This document shows positions 53,593-63,181 of a DNA stretch of 64,000 bases, in pieces. The translations under genes were made by a program, and so were the position numbers. How positions within the stretch are numbered: position 1 is the first letter of the stretch; the number at the start of each line of letters is the position of its first letter. The stretch lies in contig NC_015948.1 in assembly GCF_000223905.1 (NCBI RefSeq), positions 2,170,001 through 2,234,000 of the forward strand, given 5' to 3'. Below the pieces are notes generated by a model. That model saw nothing but the letters and a program-made list of their open reading frames with translations. It did no database searches and was not told the DNA's origin. This stretch comes from Haloarcula hispanica ATCC 33960 (GTDB lineage: Archaea > Halobacteriota > Halobacteria > Halobacteriales > Haloarculaceae).

Positions 53593-53604
53593 GAAGTGTC
53601 CATA

Positions 53605-54309
53605 ATGGCAGACGCATTTGAAGTACAAGAGGAGTTCCGGTTCCTCGGCCGAACGTTTGCGGAGTACTGTCGGCTGTTCGGGCTGGACCCGTCGTCGCTC
53701 GGGGGCCACTCGGTGCTGGACTGTCCGGGCGGGCCGGGGTCGTTCACCGCTGTCGCGAGCACGCTGGCCAACAGCGTGGTCGCAGTCGATCCGATGTACG
53801 GCCGGACGGTCACTGACCTACAAACAATCTGTCATGACGCCGTCGAACAGACGGTGGCCCAACTGCAGGCACAACGCGAGGCCTTCGTCTGGAGCGAGTA
53901 CGGCAACCCGGCGACACGGGGCCGGTATCTCAGGGCGGCCGCCGAGCGGTTTCTGGCAGACTACGCGCGACATCCCGGCCGGTACGTCCAGGCTGGCCTG
54001 CCCGAGCTCCCTTTCGAGTCGGACGCGTTCGATATTGTGCTGTCGGCGAATCTCCTCTTTCTCTACGATGACCGTCTGGACGAGCAGTTTCACGCTGACG
54101 CGATGCTGGAACTGGCCCGCGTCGCCCGCACCGAGGTCCGGGTGTTTCCGCTGCACTCCCTAGATGGCAGTCGCTCGGCGTTCGTCGACCCTGTCCGCAA
54201 CCGAGTCGAAGACGCGGGCCTCACGACCCGCTTCGAGTCGGTTCCCTACGAGTTCCAGCCCGGCGCGACCGAGGCGCTGGTGGTGACAGACCCCGCCCAG
54301 TGGGTATGA
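53605..54309 (+). CDS. SAM-dependent methyltransferase-like protein
   Basis: A 234-residue protein with a class I methyltransferase layout: SVLDCPGGPGSFTAVASTLA is motif I, VVAVDPMYGRTV motif II, and FDIVLSANLLFLYDDRLDEQ the later core. It resembles haloarchaeal methyltransferase-like proteins of unknown substrate. The ATG at 53605 is used, 28 bases after a TATA box; a GTG at 53596 adds three residues. It is regulated from a palindrome-rich promoter. Confidence 0.82.
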   Translation: MADAFEVQEEFRFLGRTFAEYCRLFGLDPSSLGGHSVLDCPGGPGSFTAVASTLANSVVAVDPMYGRTVTDLQTICHDAVEQTVAQLQAQREAFVWSEYGNPATRGRYLRAAAERFLADYARHPGRYVQAGLPELPFESDAFDIVLSANLLFLYDDRLDEQFHADAMLELARVARTEVRVFPLHSLDGSRSAFVDPVRNRVEDAGLTTRFESVPYEFQPGATEALVVTDPAQWV

Positions 54310-54441
54310 CCGGTCACAGACAGCGTCGGCTTCGTGCTGGCCTGTCGCTGCCTCCCAGCCCACTCGCTTACAGCGTCAGTCGCAGGAAAACCCTGAGAAC
54401 TGCATCGCGCCACAGGAACGACCTACAGAGAAGGGAGGGCG

Positions 54442-55377
54442 TTAGTCGTCAGCAGGGGAGGCCGCGTCGCGGCTCGTGACATCGACCGGTTCGGCGTCGA
54501 CTTCGAGTTCGTCCAGGGCGACCTGGGCGGCGCGCTTGCCCGAGACGAGCATGGCCCCGAACGTCGGCCCCATACGCGGGAGGCCGTAAGTCGTCGCGGT
54601 GGCCATCCCGGTGACGACGAGGCCGTCGTGGGCGAGGCCGGTGTGTTCGACGACGGCGTCCTCGCTCTCGCCGACCCACATCGAGTCGTGACCGGGCGAG
54701 TCGTGGCCGGGCGCGCCGTAGGTGTCGTCGTCGGTCTGGTCCATGCCGCTGGCTTCGTCTTCGAGGCCCGGCGCGTTCAGGACGCCGCGCTCGTCGAGTT
54801 TCTTGACGGCCATCGCGTCGTGGCCCGTCGCGTCGATGACGAGGTCAGCCTCGACGGCGATGGGGTCGACGCAGGTGATTTCCCGTGGCAGCGCGTGGAC
54901 TGGCGTCCAGTTCATGACGATGCCACCGACGCGGTGGTCCTCGCGGATGACGATGTCGGTGAACTCCGTCATGTTCTGCATCTTCGCGCCGGCATCGCAG
55001 GCGGCCTTGATGAGGCCCGAACACGCTTCCGGTCCGTTAGCGACGTAGAGGCCCTCGCTGTCCTTGGACTGCTTGTGGTCGACGTCGAGTTCATCGAGCA
55101 CCTGCTGGGCCGGGTCCCGAACGGTAACCTTGTTCATCAGGAAGCCGCCGAGCCAGAAGCCGCCGCCGAGGTAGTTGTTCTTCTCGACGACCATCACCTG
55201 GACGCCGCGCTCGGCGAGTTCCTTTGCGGCCATCAGCCCCGATGGGCCGCCGCCGACGATGATGACGTCGGAGTCCGAGAAGTCCATGAACTCCTCGGTC
55301 CACTCCTGCCCGATTGCGCGTGTGACCTCTGCTTCGCCAACGTCGCTGAACTGTTCGAATGAATCTGAATCGCTCAT
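54442..55377 (-). CDS. thi4: Thiazole synthase Thi4, cysteine type
   Basis: A 311-residue flavin-type Rossmann protein that builds the thiamine thiazole from NAD and glycine. The dinucleotide motif is [20 protein letters not shown] (residues 38-57). The sulfur-donor position reads [20 protein letters not shown] with Cys169; archaeal Thi4 proteins with histidine here use free sulfide, whereas the cysteine type donates its own sulfur and works once. It is divergent from the permease gene at 55534. The start [10 protein letters not shown] is chosen over an upstream ATG that lies in promoter sequence. Confidence 0.94.
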   Translation of the reverse strand: MSDSDSFEQFSDVGEAEVTRAIGQEWTEEFMDFSDSDVIIVGGGPSGLMAAKELAERGVQVMVVEKNNYLGGGFWLGGFLMNKVTVRDPAQQVLDELDVDHKQSKDSEGLYVANGPEACSGLIKAACDAGAKMQNMTEFTDIVIREDHRVGGIVMNWTPVHALPREITCVDPIAVEADLVIDATGHDAMAVKKLDERGVLNAPGLEDEASGMDQTDDDTYGAPGHDSPGHDSMWVGESEDAVVEHTGLAHDGLVVTGMATATTYGLPRMGPTFGAMLVSGKRAAQVALDELEVDAEPVDVTSRDAASPADD

Positions 55378-55404
55378 ACCACCTAGTGATATTCTTTGGT
55401 GGTA
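55377..55404. promoter_or_regulatory. 7-bp inverted repeat at the thi4 start
   Basis: TACCACC (55377-55383) and GGTGGTA (55398-55404) are perfect reverse complements with a 14-base spacer. The site runs from the thi4 start codon to its TATA-like element (tacatagt, 55403-55410), so a bound regulator such as ThiR would block transcription. Confidence 0.45.
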
Positions 55405-55472
55405 CATAGTCGTTCTGATGGCCTCGTCTGTTTGCTGAATCTCGCGCACGGCCGCTGGCGTGGAAGGCAGTA

Positions 55473-55494
55473 ATAAAAATGGTTCCACACGGTG
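55473..55494 (+). promoter_or_regulatory. Shared hut promoter block, permease copy
   Basis: The block ATAAAAA-N2-GTTCC-N2-ACGGTG ends 39 bases before the permease ATG at 55534. The same block occurs before hutU (57617-57638), with 18 of 22 bases identical and no gaps. The AT part is the TATA box; the rest is a probable regulator site. Confidence 0.6.
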
Positions 55495-55533
55495 GTTTCA
55501 GGACTAACTATCAAATGAGAGTATTGTGTGCTA

Positions 55534-56955
55534 ATGTCTACCGAAACAGGCAACACGTACACGGTCGACACTGAACCGGCGGCAAGAGACATCGACGATA
55601 TCGACCTGCACGAATACGAAACGCGGCCGGTGCTGAAGTTCCTGATCGCGTTTCTCATCGGCGGGGTGTTCTTTCTTCTGCCGGTCCCGTACCAGGGCGA
55701 GGTAACAGTCCCGTTCGACATCGTCGTCAGCAACATAACCGGGGCGTTCCCGAACGTCATCGGCGTCTACTCACTGGCGATCATCCTCGCCGGCGGGATA
55801 CTGACGACGCTCGCGATGGCCAGTGACGGCGAGGTCGCGGGGTACGACCTGTCATCCTTCGAAACCTCGGGAGTCTTCTGGGCGCTCCGAGTCGCCGGCG
55901 TGCTCGTCGCGCCAGTGATGTTCTTCAAACTCGGTCCAGAGTGGCTCCACACACCCAGCACCGGCGGGCTGATGTGGGGGACGCTGGTGTACAGCGTCGG
56001 CGTCATCATCCCCATCGGGGCCATTTTCATCACGATATTCGTCGAACTCGGCGGGCTGGAGTTCGTCGGAACGCTTGCGAGGCCGATAATGCGACCGTTG
56101 TTCAAGGTCCCGGGGCGGGCCGCACTGGACAGTCTCGCATCGTGGGTCGGCTCCTACAGCGTCGGCCTGTACGTCACCCGCAATGTCTTCGAAGACGGCG
56201 GCTACCACAAGCGCGACGTGTTTACCATCGCGACGTGCTTTTCGACGGTGTCAATCGGCTTCGTCGGCGTCGTCGCCGCCACGCTCGGGATGCTCCCGAA
56301 GTTCCCGCTCATCTTCGGGGCGTACTTCTTCTGTGTCGTCGTCACCGGCGTTATTCTGGTCCGGGTGCCGCCTATCTCCAGGATTCCCGAGGAGTACATC
56401 GCTGAACCCGACCCGGAACTCGCCTTCTCCGGGACGCCGTCGGATTACGTCCGGCTGGCGGTCAGCGAGGCCGTCGGCAAGGCCAAGGACGGCGAGACGT
56501 TCGCACAGGCAGCCAAACGAGGCTTCGTCGACGGCCTGAAGCTCACCAGTCTCATCCTGGGAACCATCCTCGCTGTTGGACTCGCCGCGACGCTGCTCTC
56601 GGCACACACCCCAGTCTTCGACATTCTGGGTCGCCCGTTGACGCCGGTCATCGCTGCGCTCGGAATCCCGAACGCAGAGGTGGTCGCGCCGGCGACCATC
56701 GTCGGTATCACCGAGATGTACGTCCCCGTCCTGCTCGTGAGCGAGACAGCGACGAAGGCAAAGTTCTTCGTCGGCGTGCTGGCCGTCTCTCAACTCATCT
56801 TCTTCTCCAGCGTCGGCCCGATGATGATGGACATGTTCAGTGACGTCCCCATCCGGTTTCGGGACCTCGTGGCGTTGTTCATCATGCGGACGGTGCTTCT
56901 CGTGCCGCTCATCGCCGGCATTATTCACGCTCTCGCTGCGCTGGGCCTCCTATAG
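55534..56955 (+). CDS. YjiH-family (nucleoside-recognition Gate domain) permease
   Basis: A 473-residue membrane protein with about 11 transmembrane segments. Gate-domain marks are VVSNITGAFPNVIGVYSLAI, LGGLEFVGTLARPIMRPLFK, and PGRAALDSLASWVGSYSVGL plus ATIVGITEMYVPVLLVSETA. It belongs to the YjiH group of uncertain substrate. Its promoter shares a near-identical block with hutU and it ends beside the HTH_10 regulator, so histidine or urocanate uptake is a fair inference. The ATG at 55534 is preferred over a GTG two codons upstream. Confidence 0.85.
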   Translation: MSTETGNTYTVDTEPAARDIDDIDLHEYETRPVLKFLIAFLIGGVFFLLPVPYQGEVTVPFDIVVSNITGAFPNVIGVYSLAIILAGGILTTLAMASDGEVAGYDLSSFETSGVFWALRVAGVLVAPVMFFKLGPEWLHTPSTGGLMWGTLVYSVGVIIPIGAIFITIFVELGGLEFVGTLARPIMRPLFKVPGRAALDSLASWVGSYSVGLYVTRNVFEDGGYHKRDVFTIATCFSTVSIGFVGVVAATLGMLPKFPLIFGAYFFCVVVTGVILVRVPPISRIPEEYIAEPDPELAFSGTPSDYVRLAVSEAVGKAKDGETFAQAAKRGFVDGLKLTSLILGTILAVGLAATLLSAHTPVFDILGRPLTPVIAALGIPNAEVVAPATIVGITEMYVPVLLVSETATKAKFFVGVLAVSQLIFFSSVGPMMMDMFSDVPIRFRDLVALFIMRTVLLVPLIAGIIHALAALGLL

Positions 56956-57594
56956 GTATTCGACCAGCGCTTCAGCCAGTTTCTTTTCCGCCCGCCGCAA
57001 GTGGTCCTCCGCGGTTCGGCGCTCCACGCCCACCTGTTCCGCAATAGCCGCCGTTGTCGTCTCGCGGGGCAGTTCGTAGTACCCCTGCTCGTAGGCCGTC
57101 AGGAACACCTCACGCTGCCGCGGCGACAGATCGGGGAGCATAGCATCGACGGTCAAAAGCGGTGCGTCCGGCGTTACGGAAGTAATCTCACGTTTCGATT
57201 CGACGGTAACGTCGAACTGTCCTGCCAGGGACTGGTACACTCTGGCCAGTGCGTCGGGGCTGAGACCGAGTGCCCGGACGAGCTTGCCGCCACTGGCGTA
57301 TTTCAGCGGCGGGACCAGCAGACAGCCCTCGTTCGCCAGAAAGCGCTCGACGTTGTTGTCGAGCTGTGCTTTCAGACACTCCTCAGTGACCAGCACCTGC
57401 TCGTCGCCGTTTTCCAGCCGCTCACCGATACCGACGGTGGTGCGCACCTGCTCGATAACGTCCCCGACGTCCCCGCCGCTAACGTGCAGAAGGTCGCTGT
57501 GGTCGTTACACCACAGCTCGATGCGGGTGCCGGTCCCGTCGGTTGCCGCCTCGTAGGCCCCGTCGCCGTAGACACGGAACAGTACTTCGTACAT
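56950..57594 (-). CDS. HTH_10 regulator of the hut locus (putative)
   Basis: A 214-residue bat-type regulator. The N-terminal 140 residues (MYEVLFRVYGDGAYEAATDG) are a sensor module; residues 155-205 are the HTH_10 domain LSPRQREVFLTAYEQGYYEL and AEQVGVERRTAEDHLRRAEK. It lies between the permease and hutU, overlaps the permease stop by six bases, and diverges from hutU, so it is the likely controller of both. Whether it activates or represses cannot be told. Its TATA probably overlaps the hutU promoter block. Confidence 0.88.
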   Translation of the reverse strand: MYEVLFRVYGDGAYEAATDGTGTRIELWCNDHSDLLHVSGGDVGDVIEQVRTTVGIGERLENGDEQVLVTEECLKAQLDNNVERFLANEGCLLVPPLKYASGGKLVRALGLSPDALARVYQSLAGQFDVTVESKREITSVTPDAPLLTVDAMLPDLSPRQREVFLTAYEQGYYELPRETTTAAIAEQVGVERRTAEDHLRRAEKKLAEALVEYL

Positions 57595-57616
57595 AGCTAG
57601 CGGTGCACAAGGATAT

Positions 57617-57638
57617 ATAAAAACAGTTCCGAACGGTG
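57617..57638 (+). promoter_or_regulatory. Shared hut promoter block, hutU copy
   Basis: ATAAAAA-N2-GTTCC-N2-ACGGTG, 37 bases before the hutU ATG at 57676. It matches the permease copy at 55473-55494 over 18 of 22 bases at almost the same spacing. The TATA core may also serve the divergent regulator gene starting at 57594. Confidence 0.6.
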
Positions 57639-57675
57639 ACGCTCTGCTAACACGGTTCTCCACTAATGGTGTGGT

Positions 57676-59424
57676 ATGGCACAGCAGTCTTCCCCAGACA
57701 CCGACCACGACGTCGGGACGCCCTCGGAACAGTGGCGCGAGTACCAGGGTTCACCCACCGGCACCGACATCGAGTGTGAAGGGTGGCGACAGGAGGCCGC
57801 GCTCCGAATGTTGAACAACAACCTCGATCCCGAAGTCGCCGAGAAACCGGAGGAGCTAGTCGTGTACGGCGGAACCGGGCGTGCGGCCCGGTCGTGGGAC
57901 GCCTACGATACTATCGTCGACGAACTCCGTGAACTCGGCGACACCGAAACCCTCCTCGTCCAGAGCGGCAAGCCGGTCGGTCGGTTCGAGACCCACGAGA
58001 AGGCCCCGCGCGTCCTCATCGCGAACTCGAACCTCGTCGGCAAGTGGGACACCTGGGAGCATTTTCACGAACTCGAAGCAGAGGGACAGATCATGTACGG
58101 CCAGATGACTGCCGGCTCGTGGGCCTACATCGGCACACAGGGCATCATCCAGGGGACCTACGAGACGCTGGCTGCGCTCGCCCGGGAACACTACCCGGAC
58201 AACGACGGGCTCCGCGGGAAGATTGTCGTCACCGGCGGCCTCGGCGGAATGAGCGGTGCGCAACCGCTCGCGGTGACGATGAACCACGGCGTCTGTCTCG
58301 CGGCCGAAGTCGATGAGGACCGTATCGACCGGCGCATCGAAACGGGGTACTGCCAGGAGAAAACCGACGACCTCGCGACGGCCATCGAACGCGCACAGAC
58401 GGCCGCGGCGAACGGTGAGCCCTACAGCGTCGGCGTCCACATGAACGCCGCGGACATGCTCGCGGAGATGTTGGACATGGGGTTCGTCCCCGATGTAGTG
58501 ACCGACCAGACGAGCGCACACGACGAACTCGAAGGGTACTACCCCGCTGGCTACACTGTCGAGGAAGCCGACCGGCTCCGCGAACGCGACCCCGAGACGT
58601 ACGTCGCGGAGAGTCTCGATACGATGAAGCGCCACGTCGAAGGCATTCTGGAACTGCAGGACAGGGGAGCCATCGCCTTCGAGTACGGCAACAACATCCG
58701 GGGGCAAGTCGAGGACCAGCGCGACCTCGACACAGCATTCGACTTCCCGGGGTTCGTTCCCGCATACATCCGCCCGCTGTTCTGTGAGGGCAAAGGACCG
58801 TTCCGCTGGGCCGCGCTCTCGGGCGACCCCGCGGACATCCACCGGACAGACGACGCGGTCAAGGAGCTGTTCCCGGAGAAAGACGACCTCCATCGCTGGA
58901 TCGACCTCGCCCAGGAGCAGGTATCCTTCCAGGGGCTTCCCTCGCGAGTGTGCTGGCTGGGGTACGCGACAGAAGACGGGCTGACCGAGCGCGCCCGCCT
59001 CGCGCTCCGCATCAACGAACTCGTCGCCGACGGCGAGATTACGGCACCCATCGTCGTCACGCGGGACCACCTAGATGCCGGGAGCGTCGCCTCGCCACAC
59101 CGCGAAACGGAGGCGATGAAAGACGGGACTGACGCCGTCGCCGACTGGCCGATTCTGAACGCCCTGCTGAACTGCGCCGCCGGCGCGGACATCGTCAGCG
59201 TCCATGACGGCGGCGGTGTCGGCATCGGCAACTCCCTGCACACGAACAACCACGTCGTCCTCGACGGGTCTGATCTCGCAGCCGAGAAGGCCCGCCGTGT
59301 GTTCACGACCGACCCCGGGATGGGCGTCATTCGCCACGCCGACGCCGGTTACGAAATCGCACAGGAGATGGCCGACAAGAACAACGTCGCGGTCCCGATG
59401 CGTGACCGCAACCGCGACCAATGA
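57676..59424 (+). CDS. hutU: Urocanate hydratase
   Basis: A 582-residue NAD-dependent enzyme, slightly longer than the bacterial one, that converts urocanate to imidazolone propionate. Landmarks include [22 protein letters not shown] near residue 35, [20 protein letters not shown], the NAD-binding [20 protein letters not shown] and the substrate segment [20 protein letters not shown]. The late [20 protein letters not shown] is also typical. It is the first gene of the hutUGIH run. Confidence 0.97.
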   Translation: MAQQSSPDTDHDVGTPSEQWREYQGSPTGTDIECEGWRQEAALRMLNNNLDPEVAEKPEELVVYGGTGRAARSWDAYDTIVDELRELGDTETLLVQSGKPVGRFETHEKAPRVLIANSNLVGKWDTWEHFHELEAEGQIMYGQMTAGSWAYIGTQGIIQGTYETLAALAREHYPDNDGLRGKIVVTGGLGGMSGAQPLAVTMNHGVCLAAEVDEDRIDRRIETGYCQEKTDDLATAIERAQTAAANGEPYSVGVHMNAADMLAEMLDMGFVPDVVTDQTSAHDELEGYYPAGYTVEEADRLRERDPETYVAESLDTMKRHVEGILELQDRGAIAFEYGNNIRGQVEDQRDLDTAFDFPGFVPAYIRPLFCEGKGPFRWAALSGDPADIHRTDDAVKELFPEKDDLHRWIDLAQEQVSFQGLPSRVCWLGYATEDGLTERARLALRINELVADGEITAPIVVTRDHLDAGSVASPHRETEAMKDGTDAVADWPILNALLNCAAGADIVSVHDGGGVGIGNSLHTNNHVVLDGSDLAAEKARRVFTTDPGMGVIRHADAGYEIAQEMADKNNVAVPMRDRNRDQ

Positions 59425-60344
59425 CCGACCTGACAGACCCGTCACCGTGGACCGGCTCGTCCGACGACCCGAACGACGAGCAGTTCGGTGACGTCGTCGA
59501 AACGGCCACACTCGCGACCGCTGACGAGTACGACGTCGTGCTGGTGGGCGAGCCGTACGACGGGGCCGTCATCGGACGGCCGGGCGCGCGTGCCGGCCCG
59601 GCGGCTCTCCGACGCGAACTCGGCGGAACGAAGACGCATCACATCGAACGCGGACCGGTCCGCTCAGTCGCCGACCTCGGCGACATCGAGATTCCGGCCG
59701 GCGGCGTCGAACGGGTCCAGAGCGCTGTCCGCTCGATAACGGCCGAGATTCACGCAACGGGCGCAGTGCCGGTGTTTCTCGGTGGCGACAACTCACTGAC
59801 GTTCCCGAACGCCGCGCCGCTGTTGGCTCACGAAACGGTCGGCGCAGTCAGCTTCGACGCCCACCTCGATTGCCGTGCCGTTCGGGACGAACCGACGAGC
59901 GGGACGCCGTACCGTCAGCTCCACGATGCGGGCCTCGACACGCTGGCCGTCGTCGGCGCGCGCCACTTCGAAACCTCGACCGCGTACCACGACTACCTCG
60001 CCGAGCAGGGCGGGACAGTCCTGCCGCCGGCGTCGGTGGCCGGCGACCCTGCCGGCGCGGTGGACGATGCGCTCGCCGCGCTCGGCGACGTGGACGCCGT
60101 CTACGTGAGTCTGGACCTCGACGTGCTCGACGCCGCAGCCGCGCCGGGCGTGAGCGCGCCGACGCCGGGCGGCCTCTCGACGCGAGAACTGTTCCGGATG
60201 CTGGGCCGCGTGGCGTCCGACGACCGTATCGCCGGCTTCGAGATAGTCGAGTGCGCGCCGCCGCTGGACGCCGGGAACCGGACCGCCCGCGCCGGTGCCC
60301 GCGCCGTCGCACACTTCCTCAGTGGCCTGGGAGGTGACCGATGA
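59421..60344 (+). CDS. hutG: Formimidoylglutamase
   Basis: A 307-residue ureohydrolase that converts formiminoglutamate to glutamate and formamide. Two-manganese ligands are in [22 protein letters not shown] (a DAHLD motif) and [20 protein letters not shown]. The specific arginase-family members HutG have this arrangement; agmatinase is less likely given the operon. It overlaps hutU and hutI by four bases at each end. Confidence 0.93.
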   Translation: MTDLTDPSPWTGSSDDPNDEQFGDVVETATLATADEYDVVLVGEPYDGAVIGRPGARAGPAALRRELGGTKTHHIERGPVRSVADLGDIEIPAGGVERVQSAVRSITAEIHATGAVPVFLGGDNSLTFPNAAPLLAHETVGAVSFDAHLDCRAVRDEPTSGTPYRQLHDAGLDTLAVVGARHFETSTAYHDYLAEQGGTVLPPASVAGDPAGAVDDALAALGDVDAVYVSLDLDVLDAAAAPGVSAPTPGGLSTRELFRMLGRVASDDRIAGFEIVECAPPLDAGNRTARAGARAVAHFLSGLGGDR

Positions 60345-61603
60345 CAACCCTCGATGCGGTGGTCTACGGCGCGTCCGAACTCGTCGCGGGCCCGGCGGCG
60401 GACGGCCGCGGACTGGAGACCTACGAGGATGGCGCAGTCGCCATCGTGGACGGCACTGTCGCCGCTGTCGGTCCGACCACTGAGGTGACTGCCGAATACC
60501 CGCCGGAGAGCGCCAACCACGCTATCGATGCCAGCGGTCAGGCCGTCATTCCGGGCTTCGTCGACCCCCACACCCACGCGCTGTTCGCCGGCGACCGCTC
60601 GGACGAGTTCGCCGCCAAACTGCGCGGGAAGTCCTATCAGGACATCCTCGCCGAAGGCGGCGGCATCCTCAGAACGGTCCGAGCGGTCAGGGAAGCCGAC
60701 GAGGAAACGCTGCTGTCGAACCTGCTGGCCCATCTCGACACCATGCTCGCTCACGGGACGACGACAGTCGAGGTGAAGTCCGGCTACGGACTCGACACGG
60801 AGACGGAGCTACGGATGCTCCGAGTTATCGACAGGGCCGACGACGTCCATCCCGTCGACGTGGTCCCGACGTTCATGGGCGCACACGCTGTTCCCGAGGG
60901 GTGGGACGCCGACGACTACACCGCGGCGGTCGTCGACGAGCAGCTTCCGGCTGTCGAATCGCAGGGCATCGCCGAGTTCTGCGACGTGTTCTGCGAGGAA
61001 GGGGTGTTCTCGGTCTCGCAGTCCCGACGGGTCCTCGAAGCAGGCGCGGCCGCGGGGCTGACACCGAAGGTCCACGCCGAAGAACTGGCCCACATCGGCG
61101 GGACGCAGTTGGCGGCGGACGTGGGCGCGGCCAGTGCCGACCACCTCCTGCACGCGACCGGCGAGGACATCGACGCGCTTGTCGACGCTGCCGTGACGCC
61201 GGTGTTGCTCCCCGGAACGGCGTTCGGTCTCGGCGCAACGTACGCGGACGCGACGGCGTTCCGCGACCGGGGTGCGCCCGTCGCGGTGGCGACGGATTTC
61301 AATCCGAACTGCCACAGCCACAGCATGGGCTTTGCGCTGTCGCTGGCCTGCGTCGAGATGGGGCTGCCACCGGCTGAAGCGCTGGTCGCTGGAACGAAAC
61401 ACGCCGCGCTCGCGCTGGACAGGACCGATGGGCTGGGGACGCTCCGCGAGGGTACGCCCGGTGACGTCGCCGTCCTTGCCGCGCCGAGTCACGTCCACAT
61501 TCCTTACCAGTACGGGACCAACGTCGTCGACACCGTCCTGAAAGACGGCTCGGTCGTCAGCACCCCAACGCATGAGTCATACGCTCGGGATATGCAACCA
61601 TGA
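60341..61603 (+). CDS. hutI: Imidazolonepropionase
   Basis: A 420-residue amidohydrolase that opens imidazolone propionate to formiminoglutamate. The metal histidines are in [20 protein letters not shown]; the family segment [20 protein letters not shown] follows, then [13 protein letters not shown] and the histidines in [11 protein letters not shown] and [11 protein letters not shown]; the late aspartate is in [14 protein letters not shown]. Start and stop overlap its neighbours by four bases. Confidence 0.96.
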   Translation: MTTLDAVVYGASELVAGPAADGRGLETYEDGAVAIVDGTVAAVGPTTEVTAEYPPESANHAIDASGQAVIPGFVDPHTHALFAGDRSDEFAAKLRGKSYQDILAEGGGILRTVRAVREADEETLLSNLLAHLDTMLAHGTTTVEVKSGYGLDTETELRMLRVIDRADDVHPVDVVPTFMGAHAVPEGWDADDYTAAVVDEQLPAVESQGIAEFCDVFCEEGVFSVSQSRRVLEAGAAAGLTPKVHAEELAHIGGTQLAADVGAASADHLLHATGEDIDALVDAAVTPVLLPGTAFGLGATYADATAFRDRGAPVAVATDFNPNCHSHSMGFALSLACVEMGLPPAEALVAGTKHAALALDRTDGLGTLREGTPGDVAVLAAPSHVHIPYQYGTNVVDTVLKDGSVVSTPTHESYARDMQP

Positions 61604-63174
61604 CCGCCGAAGTTGTCCTCGACGGCGAGTCGCTCACGCCCGCCGAGGTGGTCGCTGTCGCCCGGAACGGCGCGACCGTCACCGTTGCCGACACCGCCCG
61701 CGAGCGAATCCGCGAGTCCCGCGAGCGCGTCGAGAGCGTGCTGGACAGCGGCGAGGCGGTGTACGGCGTCACCACCGGTTTCGGCGACCTCGTCGACGAG
61801 CGCATCCCACGCGAGGACCTCGATGCCCTCCAGCGGAACCTACTGCGGAGCCACGCCGCCGCGGTCGGACGGGAGTTGACGACCGAGGAAGTCCGGGCGA
61901 TGATGGTCACACGGGCGAACACGCTGGCGAAGGGGTATTCAGGCATCCGTGAGTCCGTCGTCGATCTGCTGGTGGCGATGCTCGACGCTGGTGTCCACCC
62001 GGTCGTCCCGTCGCGGGGCAGCCTCGGCGCGAGCGGCGACCTCGCGCCGCTCGCCCACATGTCGCTGGTCCTCATCGGCGAAGGAGAAGCCGAGGTCGAG
62101 GGGGACCGACTCCCCGGCGACGAGGCGCTCGACGCAGTCGGCCTCGAACCGGTGACGCTCCGGGCCAAGGAGGGGTTGGCGCTCATCAACGGGACACAAC
62201 TGACCGTCGGCGTGGCCGCACTCCTCCTCGCCGACGCGGAACGGCTGGTCGCCGCCGCCGACATCGCCGGTGCGCTCACGACGGAGGTGACCCTCTCCTC
62301 GACAGTACCGTCCCACGAAGCCATCACCGACGTCCGGCCCCACGCCGGCCAGGCCGCGAGCGCGCGAAACATCCGGCGGCTGACGGCCGACTCCGATGTG
62401 GTCGAGTCCCACCGCAACTGCGACCGCGTGCAAGACGCCTATGCGATGCGCTGTCTGCCGCAGGTCCACGGCGCGGTCCGCGACGCCGTCGCCCACCTCC
62501 GGGAGGCCGTCGAGGTGGAACTCAACAGCGCGACCGATAATCCGCTGGTGTTCCCCCGTGAGGCGGTGGGGGACCGGGCCTCCGGCTCCGACAGCGCGGG
62601 CGTGCTGTCCGGCGGGAACTTCCACGGCGCGGTACTCGCCATGCGCCTCGACTATCTGATGAACGCGCTCACCGAACTCGCGGCCATCTCGGAGCGCCGG
62701 ACGGACCGGATGCTCAATCCGAATCTGCAGGAGCCACACCTCCCGCCGTTTCTCACCGAGCGAAGCGGCGTCCGGTCGGGCTACATGATCGCACAGTACA
62801 CCGCTGCCGCACTGTTGAACGAATGTCGGTCCTTCGGCCGGCCCTCGATGGACAACACGCCCGTCAGCGGCAATCAGGAAGACCACGTCAGCATGAGCGC
62901 GCAGTCGGCCTATCTGGCCCGAAACGCAGCCCGAAACGCCGCCGCGATTCTCGGTATCGAGCTGTGCTGTGGGGCACAGGCCGCTGATTTCGTCGACGAC
63001 GCCCTCGAACTGGGCGTCGGGTCGGCCGAGGCCTACGACGCCGTCCGTGCAGTGGTCCCGAAGCTGACGGCGGACCGACCCATTCACGAGGACATCGAGG
63101 CCGCGGGCGCGCTCGTCGAGTCGCCGGCCTTCACCGAGCGGGTTGCTGCGGCGCTCGACGAGGAACTGGAGTGA
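61600..63174 (+). CDS. hutH: Histidine ammonia-lyase
   Basis: A 524-residue enzyme that eliminates ammonia from histidine to give urocanate. The Ala-Ser-Gly that cyclises to the MIO cofactor is at residues 144-146 in SLGASGDLAPLAHMSL. The active-site tyrosine region is VYGVTTGFGDL and the later QDAYAMRCLPQVHG is conserved. Although it catalyses the first step, it is the last gene in the operon. Length is normal for the family. Confidence 0.97.
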   Translation: MTAEVVLDGESLTPAEVVAVARNGATVTVADTARERIRESRERVESVLDSGEAVYGVTTGFGDLVDERIPREDLDALQRNLLRSHAAAVGRELTTEEVRAMMVTRANTLAKGYSGIRESVVDLLVAMLDAGVHPVVPSRGSLGASGDLAPLAHMSLVLIGEGEAEVEGDRLPGDEALDAVGLEPVTLRAKEGLALINGTQLTVGVAALLLADAERLVAAADIAGALTTEVTLSSTVPSHEAITDVRPHAGQAASARNIRRLTADSDVVESHRNCDRVQDAYAMRCLPQVHGAVRDAVAHLREAVEVELNSATDNPLVFPREAVGDRASGSDSAGVLSGGNFHGAVLAMRLDYLMNALTELAAISERRTDRMLNPNLQEPHLPPFLTERSGVRSGYMIAQYTAAALLNECRSFGRPSMDNTPVSGNQEDHVSMSAQSAYLARNAARNAAAILGIELCCGAQAADFVDDALELGVGSAEAYDAVRAVVPKLTADRPIHEDIEAAGALVESPAFTERVAAALDEELE

Positions 63175-63181
63175 CCCGGCC

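Noticed and set aside
57856-59070. 404-codon minus-strand frame inside hutU
   Set aside because: Shadow frame; hutU motifs and the operon structure are on the plus strand.
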